Assembly: GCA_002771315.1 (NCBI GenBank)
Contig: PCSF01000150.1
Coordinates: 1 to 14,576, forward strand
Reading direction: 5' to 3'
Origin: Desulfobacterales bacterium CG23_combo_of_CG06-09_8_20_14_all_52_9
Lineage (GTDB): Bacteria; Desulfobacterota; Desulfobacteria; Desulfobacterales; UBA2156
Length of the DNA stretch: 14,576 nt
The notes under the pieces are model-generated. The model was not told the origin of the DNA and searched no databases. It saw only the letters and a program-made list of their open reading frames with translations. How positions within the stretch are numbered: position 1 is the stretch's first letter; each line of letters opens with the position of its first letter. Below, piece after piece: positions 7,017-13,672 of the stretch. The translations under genes were made by a program, and so were the position numbers.

Positions 7017-7100
7017 CCTGCCTGTGCCGCTGCGCAGCACGGCAGACAGGTCGGACGGATGTTTCCACGAAAGCGGCATGCCTGCCTGTGCGTCGCACGC
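7017..7100. repeat. GC-rich imperfect palindromes with a repeated CCTGCCTGTGC
   Basis: A 34-base imperfect palindrome (7017-7050) centres on CTGCGCAG and is bounded by CCTG and CAGG. The 11-mer CCTGCCTGTGC that begins it recurs at 7081-7091, followed by GTCGCACGC, which makes a second, partial hairpin. Open frames run across on both strands, as GC-rich palindromes often allow, but none shows a protein family. It looks like a dispersed non-coding repeat or the decayed edge of a mobile element. Confidence 0.5.
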
Positions 7101-7133
7101 AAACATACGACGAACCCCTCGCACCTTCCATAG

Positions 7134-7496
7134 AGGATTACGTTCCCGACCCAACATACCCCAGTCTGGCTGATTATCGAGAAAAGACAAAAGGACGATG
7201 GCGAATATGAACTCCGGTACTTTTTCAGTAATATGCCTAAGGACATGCCGACTTTGGAGATGGTGCGTCTTTTTCACGAACGGTTCTGGATCGAGCAGGG
7301 CTACCAGCAGTTGAAGGAGGAGTTGGGTCTGGATCACTATGAGGGCAGAAGCTGGACTGGCTGGCGACGGCATGTCATGCTGGTCATTCTTGCTTTCGGT
7401 TATCTGATGCTCCAACGCATTCAGGAAAAAAAACTCGAACAGCAGAACCTGTGGTATCAGAGAATGGAAAGGATGCAAAGCAGGCTTTCCCCATGA
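7134..7496 (+). pseudogene. C-terminal remnant of a DDE transposase (IS4/IS701-like)
   Basis: The frame is open from just after a TAG at 7131 and reads WLIIEKRQKDDGEYELRYFF, SNMPKDMPTLEMVRLFHERF, then WIEQGYQQLKEELGLDHYEG. That is the end of a cut-and-paste transposase. R (7281), E (7293) and K (7314) have the R-x3-E-x6-K spacing of the YREK signature, with Phe in place of the Tyr. The catalytic Glu is kept, but the N-terminal two thirds, with both catalytic Asp residues, is absent, so it cannot transpose. After the stop at 7496 another frame up to 7648 contains a tail-like SLPAVLHYIALYLMRLL, suggesting a frameshift near the end. I saw no terminal repeats. The rest of 7497-7683 holds no gene. 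Confidence 0.8.
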
Positions 7497-7683
7497 ATCC
7501 ATACGCTTTGGAATCATGGAAAGATCGCCAATGCCCCGTTCGTTCCTCGGAGCGCTGGCTAGACGGGCAAAGAGATCTGAAACAAATATCTTCTCTGCCC
7601 GCTGTCCTGCATTATATCGCTTTGTATCTGATGAGGTTGTTGATCTGATCATCATTAATTATTTGTCGGAGTAGAATTAGATC

Positions 7684-9039
7684 ATGAAAATATTACTTAT
7701 TGCCTCCAACATATCCTGTTCGCCGTACCCGGTGTATCCTTTGGGCTTGAGCGTGGTGGCGGCGGCGCTTAAAGCCGCCGGGCACGAGATCCGTCAGTTC
7801 GATTTTTTAGCCAGCGAAAAATCATTGGCGGCGGTGCGGCGCTCAGTGGAAGAATTTGCCCCCGAAGCGATCGGGGTCTCCATTCGCAATATCGACAATG
7901 TCAATCTTTTAAACGAACAGCGCTACCTCGAAGCGGTCAAAGAAATCGTCGGCGTCGTAAAAAGCACGAGCCGCGCGCCGGTAATTTTAGGCGGCACGGG
8001 ATTTTCCATCATGCCCCTGGAGGTGCTTCAAAAAACCGGCGCCGACTACGGTATCGTCGGCGAGGGTGAAGCCAGCATGGTAGAATTTCTGAAACACTTA
8101 AAACGCGGCAGTTTTCCTTCAGAGCGCATTATTCACAGCGGACATAAGCTTACCGGCAGTGAAATCTCTTCCGCGGCCTATGATCCGCGGATTATGCAGT
8201 TTTATCTTCAAAGCGGCAGTATGGCTCCGGTCCAGACCAAGCGCGGCTGCCGCCATCGGTGTATTTATTGTTCTTACCCGGTTTTGGAAGGCCATCATAT
8301 CCGGCCGCGCGATACCCACGACATCCAGCGCGATATTTATCATCTGGTCCACGAATATAAAGCCCGCTATATTTTTTTCACCGACTCGGTCTTCAACGAC
8401 GACGACGGATACTATCTGGAAGTGGTCGAGGAGATGAAGACCCGCGGCATCAACGTGTCCTGGACCGCGTTTTTTAAACCCGACTTAAATCTCAACGACG
8501 AGGTAGTGGCATTGATGCGCGATACGGGGTTGAAAGCCGCAGAGATCGGCGCCGACGCTTCCAGCGATACCACTTTGCGCGGCATCGGCAAAAATTTTAC
8601 CTTCAAGGAGGTCGCGGCCTGTAACGAAACCTTTATCCGTAACGGCGTGGCGACCGCCCACTACTATATGTTCGGCGGCCCCGGCGAAACCGAAGCTACG
8701 GTGTGCGAAGGCATCGAAAACATTAAGAGCCTGCGTCGCACCGTCTCCTTTATATTTATGGGGATCCGCATCCAGCCCGATACCCCGCTGTACGACTTGG
8801 CTCTGCGAGAACGGGTGATCACAAAGGAGGCAAGCCTCTTGGAGCCGGTATATTATATTTCCCCCGGCATCGATAAGGCCTGGCTGGAAGCGACCCTTAC
8901 CGAAGCGTTTAAAAACCTGCGCCATTGCATCTTTCCGCCGGATAAACTCGATACGAGCATCCAATTCCTCCATAAGAGGGGCTATGCCGGGTCACTCTGG
9001 GAGATGCTCTTAGCCGGGCATAAGCGGGAAAGAAGATAA
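7684..9039 (+). CDS. B12-binding domain/radical SAM protein, possibly lipid-related
   Basis: This is a 451-residue cobalamin-domain radical SAM enzyme. The N-terminal ~150 residues have the B12-binding fold: YPVYPLGLSVVAAALKAAGH near the start, then VILGGTGFSIMPLEVL and GADYGIVGEGEAS. The usual DxHxxG cobalamin ligand is not seen, as is common in this group. The radical SAM core starts with C189, C193 and C196 in GCRHRCIYCSYP, which bind the 4Fe-4S cluster. Later core motifs are YIFFTDSVFNDD, EIGADASSD and MFGGPGET. Related enzymes methylate or rearrange unreactive carbons. Similar ones are annotated as lipid-biosynthesis B12/radical SAM proteins near ladderane-like genes, a point I recall but could not check. 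GGAG at 7668-7671 is 12 bases from the ATG, rather far. It is isolated from the lipid operon by gdhA on the other strand. Confidence 0.85.
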   Translation: MKILLIASNISCSPYPVYPLGLSVVAAALKAAGHEIRQFDFLASEKSLAAVRRSVEEFAPEAIGVSIRNIDNVNLLNEQRYLEAVKEIVGVVKSTSRAPVILGGTGFSIMPLEVLQKTGADYGIVGEGEASMVEFLKHLKRGSFPSERIIHSGHKLTGSEISSAAYDPRIMQFYLQSGSMAPVQTKRGCRHRCIYCSYPVLEGHHIRPRDTHDIQRDIYHLVHEYKARYIFFTDSVFNDDDGYYLEVVEEMKTRGINVSWTAFFKPDLNLNDEVVALMRDTGLKAAEIGADASSDTTLRGIGKNFTFKEVAACNETFIRNGVATAHYYMFGGPGETEATVCEGIENIKSLRRTVSFIFMGIRIQPDTPLYDLALRERVITKEASLLEPVYYISPGIDKAWLEATLTEAFKNLRHCIFPPDKLDTSIQFLHKRGYAGSLWEMLLAGHKRERR

Positions 9040-9059
9040 AAAAACATATCAAGTTTTTT
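9039..9059. terminator. AT-only hairpin after the radical SAM gene
   Basis: AAAAAAC (9039-9045) pairs with GTTTTTT (9053-9059) around a seven-base loop and begins at the stop codon. It could act as a bidirectional terminator between the convergent radical SAM and gdhA genes, but the stem holds only one G-C pair and would be weak. The rest of 9060-9255 shows no gene. Confidence 0.3.
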
Positions 9060-9255
9060 GTGTAAAATTGTAGAGAACAAATGGTGCGTTACTATGGCTA
9101 TTACAATAACGTATCCCCCGGCAGGCGCAAAAAATCAGGGGTGGATGAAATCATGCCCTGCCCACGCCCCTCCCTCGGAGGTAAGCCCGACATACAGTGC
9201 AGTATCGTATCCCGGATGTTGTTTTAAACCCTTTATCATCCCGACCGACCGAAAG

Positions 9256-10608
9256 TCATACAAGCCCTTGATCCATCATGGCTTCGACAACTTTTACGAA
9301 ACCGGCGATGTTCGCACCCCTGACGTAGTTTCCGGGAACTCCATAGGCCGCGGCGGCGTCCAGGCAGGTGCGATGAATGCTGTGCATGATCATCTTCAGT
9401 CTCTGATCCACCTCTTCCCGGGTCCACGAAATCCGCATGCTGTTTTGCGTCATTTCCAGTCCCGAAACGGAGACCCCCCCTGCATTGGCCGCCTTGCCTG
9501 GGCCATAAAGAATGTGGCTGCCCAGAAACAGGTCCACGCCCTTCGGGACGGTGGGCATGTTGGCGCCCTCACACACCATCTCCACTCCGTTTTGCACCAG
9601 GTTCCGGGCATCTTTTTCATTGATTTCGTTTTGAGTGGCGCTGGGAAACGCGCAATCGGCTTTATGATTCCAAAGCGGGTTATGATCGAGGGCGGGATCC
9701 ACAGGAGTATAAATCGCATTCGGATATTGGTCGGCGTACTCCTTGATCCGGCCGCGTTTGACGTTTTTCAGGCGTTTAATAAAGGCCAGTTTTTCACGAT
9801 CGATCCCTTCCTCATCAAAAATATAGCCCGATGAATCGGAGAGGGTAACCACCCTGGCATTGAAATCCAAAAGCTTTTCCACGGTAAATTGGGCCACGTT
9901 CCCAGACCCTGAAACCAAGCAGATTTTACTATCCAAGGTTTTATTCCGGGTGGCCAGCATTTCCGAAGCAAAATAGACGCTCCCATACCCGGTGGCCTCC
10001 GGACGGACGAGACTCCCTCCCCATTTGAGATTTTTCCCGGTCAAAACGCCGTTAAATTCATTGGTCAGCTTCTTATACATCCCGAAGAGATACCCGATTT
10101 CCCGGGCACCCACGCCGATATCTCCCGCCGGAACATCCATATCAGGACCGATGTATCTGAAAAGCTCGCACATGAAGCTCTGGCAAAAGCGCATGACCTC
10201 ACTGTCTGATTTTCCCTTGGGGTCGAAATCAGACCCGCCTTTTCCTCCCCCCATGGGGAGGGTGGTCAAGGAGTTCTTGAAAACCTGCTCAAAGGCAAGA
10301 AACTTAAGGATACCCAAGTTCACGGAGGGGTGGAATCGAAGTCCCCCTTTATAAGGCCCGATGGCATTGTTCATCTGCACCCGAAACCCCCGGTTCACAT
10401 GGATTTCTCCGCGATCATCCATCCAGGGGACCCTGAATAGAATCACCCGGTCCGGTTCCACCAGCCTTTCCAGAATCTTGGACTTCCGATATTCGGGGTT
10501 TCGATCCAACACCGGGCCGATGGATTCAACCACCTCTCCTACAGCCTGGTGGAATTCCTTTTCATTCGGATCCTTGTCTTTCACCACTTTCAAAATACCT
10601 TCCATCAT
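9256..10608 (-). CDS. gdhA: NADP-type glutamate dehydrogenase
   Basis: This is a hexameric cytosolic enzyme that makes glutamate from 2-oxoglutarate and ammonium with NADPH, linking carbon and nitrogen metabolism. It has 450 residues, against about 447 in E. coli. The substrate domain has YKGGLRFHP (residues 86-94), the catalytic Lys in PMGGGKGG (K123) and Asp in PAGDIGVG (D163). The Rossmann domain carries CLVSGSGNVAQF followed by SDSSGYIFDEEG, the pattern of the NADP-using GdhA group. The C-terminus ANIAGFVKVVEAM is intact. Two ATGs are adjacent (10608 and 10605). The GGGGGG at 10614-10619 is four or seven bases away, so 10605 may be the real start. It converges on the radical SAM gene and diverges from the lipid-type operon. 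Cofactor use is inferred from similarity. Confidence 0.96.
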   Translation of the reverse strand: MMEGILKVVKDKDPNEKEFHQAVGEVVESIGPVLDRNPEYRKSKILERLVEPDRVILFRVPWMDDRGEIHVNRGFRVQMNNAIGPYKGGLRFHPSVNLGILKFLAFEQVFKNSLTTLPMGGGKGGSDFDPKGKSDSEVMRFCQSFMCELFRYIGPDMDVPAGDIGVGAREIGYLFGMYKKLTNEFNGVLTGKNLKWGGSLVRPEATGYGSVYFASEMLATRNKTLDSKICLVSGSGNVAQFTVEKLLDFNARVVTLSDSSGYIFDEEGIDREKLAFIKRLKNVKRGRIKEYADQYPNAIYTPVDPALDHNPLWNHKADCAFPSATQNEINEKDARNLVQNGVEMVCEGANMPTVPKGVDLFLGSHILYGPGKAANAGGVSVSGLEMTQNSMRISWTREEVDQRLKMIMHSIHRTCLDAAAAYGVPGNYVRGANIAGFVKVVEAMMDQGLV

Positions 10609-10643
10609 CTTACCCCCCCTGAAACCTTTGCGAATCTACTTCC

Positions 10644-10680
10644 TGTTAAAGTTGCGGCTTTTGCAACAGCAGGGTTAACA
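10644..10680. promoter_or_regulatory. Nested dyad in the gdhA upstream region
   Basis: TGTTAA (10644-10649) and TTAACA (10675-10680) enclose GTTGC (10651-10655) and GCAAC (10663-10667). The spacing of the outer and inner arms is not symmetric. It may be an operator or leader hairpin for gdhA, or chance. I found no clear gdhA promoter. Confidence 0.3.
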
Positions 10681-10705
10681 ATCCCTTTGAGCCAAAAGAA
10701 ATACC

Positions 10706-10736
10706 CCGGGAGCAAATCCCATGCCTCCGGTTTTTT
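10706..10736 (+). terminator. Terminator-like hairpin upstream of the lipid-type operon
   Basis: CCGGGAG (10706-10712) pairs with CTCCGG (10725-10730), with one bulged G, and six T follow directly (10731-10736). This is the shape of an intrinsic terminator on the + strand. No + strand gene ends just before it, so it would stop transcripts running antisense through gdhA and insulate the promoter 35 bases further on. Confidence 0.5.
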
Positions 10737-10770
10737 GGATCTTTTGTGAAGCACTTCCAGGTTTTCACCC

Positions 10771-10800
10771 TTGACACTTGGCATATCTATTGAGTATAAA
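10771..10800 (+). promoter_or_regulatory. Sigma-70-type promoter for the downstream operon
   Basis: TTGACA (10771-10776) and TATAAA (10795-10800) are separated by 18 bases. The predicted transcript starts at about 10807, at the left edge of the inverted-repeat element. The first gene begins at 11027, so the leader would be about 220 bases and would hold the whole element. Confidence 0.65.
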
Positions 10801-10804
10801 AACT

Positions 10805-10957
10805 GATGGCTTCGTAAAAAGTCCATCTGCTGCGTTGCGCTGCATCCTTCGTCATTACAGCGTACCCATAAGTACGCCTCATTCCTCAGGATTTGCGCGC
10901 CTTGCATCTGAATCTTTTTACTTTGCCATCCCAATTTTGAGTTTTTACGATTTCATC
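10805..10957. repeat. MITE-like 153-bp inverted-repeat element
   Basis: The 19-base ends (10805-10823 and 10939-10957) are inverted copies matching at 15 positions, with the perfect core TCGTAAAAA/TTTTTACGA. Inside, GCGTAC (10860-10865) and GTACGC (10872-10877) form the tip of a long imperfect hairpin covering most of the element. Open frames cross it on both strands but look like by-products of the repeat. From memory it resembles a repeat common in Desulfobacterota genomes, which I could not verify. No other copy lies in this window. Confidence 0.75.
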
Positions 10958-11016
10958 GAAACGGAGATAAATAATTTTCGTATATACCATTTCGATGATT
11001 GACTAAAGCAGAAAGT

Positions 11017-11020
11017 GAGG
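11017..11020 (+). promoter_or_regulatory. Shine-Dalgarno GAGG that sets the next start
   Basis: GAGG lies six bases (all T) before the ATG at 11027. It favours that codon over the in-frame GTG at 11015, which overlaps it. Confidence 0.6.
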
Positions 11021-11026
11021 TTTTTT

Positions 11027-11602
11027 ATGTGCATTACAGCAAAATGGTTACAAAGGACGGGTATGTTTTTTTTCATCTCGGCAATAATAATGGGGAACGT
11101 TTTCGCGGCCGAAGAACCCCTTTATCTGAAAAATAACATCCATGCCCAATTTAGCTCCCAGGATATCAAGGCCAGTTACGCCAACTGGACGGATCCCGGC
11201 ACCGGTCATACTATTATCCCCGTCAACACTCCGGTGATTTTGAAGAAGGGCGGACACATCAGAGGATCCATATTTACGATTCTATTGCAGGATTCCGGAA
11301 AAACGATCCTCTTCGAATTCGATAAAAAACGAATGGCCATGGAGCCGGAAGAATACTGGAAGTTGATCGCCTCTCCCTCCAAGGTCGACCTTAATGCACT
11401 TTCCGAAATCGACCAAAAGGGGATCCGGGAGGGGAAAGCCTCTATAGGAATGACCAAAGACGGGGTCCGGATGGCGCTGGGGTACCCCGCGGCCCACATG
11501 ACGCCCTCGTTGAATGAGAACCGGTGGATATACTGGACCAACCGCTTTAAAAATTTCACTGTAGAGTTCGGCCCTGACGGCAAAGTCGTCGCAATCCTAT
11601 AG
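11027..11602 (+). CDS. Exported protein with a C-terminal SmpA/OmlA-like domain
   Basis: This is a 191-residue secreted protein of unknown function. A basic N-terminus and hydrophobic stretch (MFFFISAIIMGNVFAAEE) form a signal peptide, probably cut near the FAA at residues 30-32. No Cys follows, so it should be periplasmic or surface-exposed, not a lipoprotein. The central part (TPVILKKGGHIRG, then ILFEFDKKRMAMEPEEYWKL) is not recognised. The end resembles the BamE/SmpA/OmlA repeat fold: GKASIGMTKDGVRMALGYP, then NRWIYWTNRF and VEFGPDGKVVAI. It is first in the operon and 54 bases before fabG, so it may work on the envelope side of the same pathway, for example in placing its lipid product. 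That role is an inference. Confidence 0.75.
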   Translation: MCITAKWLQRTGMFFFISAIIMGNVFAAEEPLYLKNNIHAQFSSQDIKASYANWTDPGTGHTIIPVNTPVILKKGGHIRGSIFTILLQDSGKTILFEFDKKRMAMEPEEYWKLIASPSKVDLNALSEIDQKGIREGKASIGMTKDGVRMALGYPAAHMTPSLNENRWIYWTNRFKNFTVEFGPDGKVVAIL

Positions 11603-11656
11603 AATGTACTCATTCGTGGCCGGACCATATCCGAATACCCGGATGAAGTTTCTTAT

Positions 11657-12391
11657 ATGGCAGACCATCAACGTAAAATCGCTTTGATCACCGGCGGCAG
11701 CGGGGGAATCGGCGCGGCCATTTCACGCTCCCTGGCCTGTGACGGTTTCGACATCTGGCTTAACTATCGCAGCAACCACGAGGCCGCCGCCCGGGTCGCA
11801 GAGGCGGTGGAGTCCGTCGGACGCCGTTGCCGGTTGATGTCCTTCGATGTGACCGATCCTCAAAGCATCGCGGAACACCTTACCGCACTTCTGGAAGAAC
11901 AGACGCCGTATGTCCTCGTGAACAATGCCGGCTTCAGCAAGGACGCCCTGATGGTCTGGATGACCCAAGCGGAATGGAAAGACGTCCTATCCGTTTCATT
12001 GGACGGCTTTTTCCTGGTCACCAAGCCGATCCTGAACGCCATGCTCCGGAAGCGGGAAGGGAGGATCGTCAACATCGTCTCCACATCCGGACAGAGCGGA
12101 GTACCCGGGCAGGTTAATTACAGCGCAGCCAAAGCCGGCCTCATCGGTGCCACCAAGGCCCTGGCACTAGAAGTTGCCAAAAGAAATGTCCTGGTCAACG
12201 CCGTTTCTCCGGGCTTCATCCGGACTGAAATGACCGCCCGACTTCCGGAAGAAAGGATCCTCCCCACCATTCCCATGGGACGTTTCGGAACCCCTGAAGA
12301 AGTGGCGTCCGTCGTCTCGTTTTTGTGTTCGGAAAGGGCGGCTTACATCACCGGCCAGATCATCGGAGTCAACGGGGGAATTTACATGTAG
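11657..12391 (+). CDS. fabG: FabG-type 3-oxoacyl-ACP reductase (short-chain dehydrogenase)
   Basis: This 244-residue cytosolic enzyme is expected to reduce 3-oxoacyl-ACP to 3-hydroxyacyl-ACP with NADPH. The cofactor motif TGGSGGIG is at residues 12-19, NNAG at 89-92, and the catalytic Ser142, Tyr155 and Lys159 lie in STSGQSGVPGQVNYSAAKAG. NAVSPGFIRTEM and the C-terminal YITGQIIGVNGG are typical of FabG. One point is odd: the Asn of the usual N-S-Y-K tetrad (NLxG motif) is Ser114, in VSLDGFF. The ribosome binding site is weak (GGATGAAG at 11641-11648). It sits between the exported protein and the ketosynthase, so it probably serves a dedicated pathway rather than bulk fatty acid synthesis. The gene symbol marks the family only. 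Confidence 0.9.
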   Translation: MADHQRKIALITGGSGGIGAAISRSLACDGFDIWLNYRSNHEAAARVAEAVESVGRRCRLMSFDVTDPQSIAEHLTALLEEQTPYVLVNNAGFSKDALMVWMTQAEWKDVLSVSLDGFFLVTKPILNAMLRKREGRIVNIVSTSGQSGVPGQVNYSAAKAGLIGATKALALEVAKRNVLVNAVSPGFIRTEMTARLPEERILPTIPMGRFGTPEEVASVVSFLCSERAAYITGQIIGVNGGIYM

Positions 12392-12451
12392 CCCATTCGG
12401 CAGCTGCCTATCGCCCCCTTGATAAAAACCGGCCTTCATCGGAACGTATTC

Positions 12452-13672
12452 ATGCATCGAGTCGCTATCACCGGCATCGGCATCATCTCCTGCCTGGGCA
12501 ATGATCCCCAATCCGTATCCAGAGCCCTCCGGCAGGGACAATCCGGCATCGTCGCAGATGCTGCCCGGATCGGCCTGGGATTCCGGAGCCCTTTGACCGG
12601 CCACATCAAGGATTTTGATTTGAAGATCCCCCTTCCCCGGAAATACCGAAAGACCATGACCGATTTTTCCATCTGGTCCTATGCCGCCGTTATGGATGCC
12701 GTCCGGATGGCGGGCCTCACCCCGGAGGCGCTCCAAAACGAAGAGACCGGCCTGATATTCGGATGTGATTCCAGCTGCCAGGCCGCTGTTTGGCAGGTGG
12801 ATCTGCTGAAAAAATACAGGGAAACCAAATCCATTGGAAGCGGCTGGATTTTCCGCTCCATGACCTCCAACATCACCATGAATCTTAATACCATCCTGAA
12901 GACCCAGGGGGCCTGCTGGACCATAAGCTCGGCCTGCTCCAGCGGGGGACATGCCGTAGGACAAGCGGCCGAACTTGTGGCTTCGGGTAAGCAGGAGCGT
13001 GTGATCTGCGGCGGCGCCCAGGAAATCAACTGGGAAACCATGTGCAGTTTTGACGGGTTGGGTGCTTTCTCCACGAGAATCCAGGAACCGGAAGCCGCCT
13101 CCCGGCCCTTTGATCGGAACCGGGACGGCCTGGTTCCCAGCGGCGGTGCAGCGGCACTGGTGTTGGAACGGTATGATCTCGCCGTTCAACGCAATGCCCA
13201 TATCCTGGGGGAGATTCTTTCGTATGCCTTTTCATCCGACGGAGCATTCCTCTCCATGCCAAGCCAGGACGGCCTGAAACGCGCCATGCTTCGCGCACTC
13301 AAAACCGCCGGGATGGCTCCGTCCGATATCCGCTATATTTGCGCCCATGCCACCTCTACTCTGGAAGGCGACGCAGCCGAGGCGGAAAATATTCATGCGG
13401 TCTTTGGAGACCGATGCCCGCCGGTATCGTCTACCAAATCAATGACCGGCCATGAGCTATGGATGTCCGGGGCATCCCAGGTGGTTTATTCGGTCCTCAT
13501 GGCTCAAGACGGATTCCTGGCCCCCAATATCAATTTTTCAAGTCCGGACGAACACACCCGAAAGCTGAACATTATCTCCGAAACGTTTCCGAAGGGACCT
13601 GAAACCGTGATGTGCAACTCCGCAGGGTTCGGCGGTACCAATTCCTGCCTGATTCTGGGATTTGAGCCGTGA
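12452..13672 (+). CDS. FabB/FabF-like beta-ketoacyl-ACP synthase
   Basis: This 406-residue condensing enzyme adds two carbons from malonyl-ACP to an acyl chain. The ATG at 12452 gives the classical start MHRVAITGIGIISCLGNDP; an upstream in-frame TTG at 12419 has no support. All active-site residues are present: nucleophile C162 (ISSACSSGG), H299 (AHATST), K329 (STKSMTGH) and H334. They are each within one position of E. coli FabB (C163, H298, K328, H333). GGAQEINWETMCSFDGLGAF also resembles FabB more than FabF. Unusual points are HATST for HGTST and GHELWMSGA where most have GHLLGAAGA, which may alter the acyl pocket. A perfect GGCAGCTGCC palindrome (12399-12408) lies in the 60-base gap after fabG. 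The stop overlaps the next start. Confidence 0.9.
   Translation: MHRVAITGIGIISCLGNDPQSVSRALRQGQSGIVADAARIGLGFRSPLTGHIKDFDLKIPLPRKYRKTMTDFSIWSYAAVMDAVRMAGLTPEALQNEETGLIFGCDSSCQAAVWQVDLLKKYRETKSIGSGWIFRSMTSNITMNLNTILKTQGACWTISSACSSGGHAVGQAAELVASGKQERVICGGAQEINWETMCSFDGLGAFSTRIQEPEAASRPFDRNRDGLVPSGGAAALVLERYDLAVQRNAHILGEILSYAFSSDGAFLSMPSQDGLKRAMLRALKTAGMAPSDIRYICAHATSTLEGDAAEAENIHAVFGDRCPPVSSTKSMTGHELWMSGASQVVYSVLMAQDGFLAPNINFSSPDEHTRKLNIISETFPKGPETVMCNSAGFGGTNSCLILGFEP

Noticed and set aside
6948..7655. Reverse open frame of 235 codons across the transposon debris
   Set aside because: It is antisense to a transposase with a clear YREK motif and runs through palindromic repeats. No protein family is recognised.
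9058..9834. Forward open frame of 258 codons
   Set aside because: Most of it is antisense to gdhA, which has all catalytic motifs. The translated sequence has no recognisable domain.
10605..11002. Open frames on both strands across the MITE-like element
   Set aside because: They are created by the inverted-repeat element and its flanks and have no ribosome binding sites. I treat them as spurious.
12167..13201. Reverse open frame of 344 codons
   Set aside because: It is antisense to fabG and the ketosynthase gene, both with intact active sites. It is Gly/Asp-rich nonsense typical of shadow frames.
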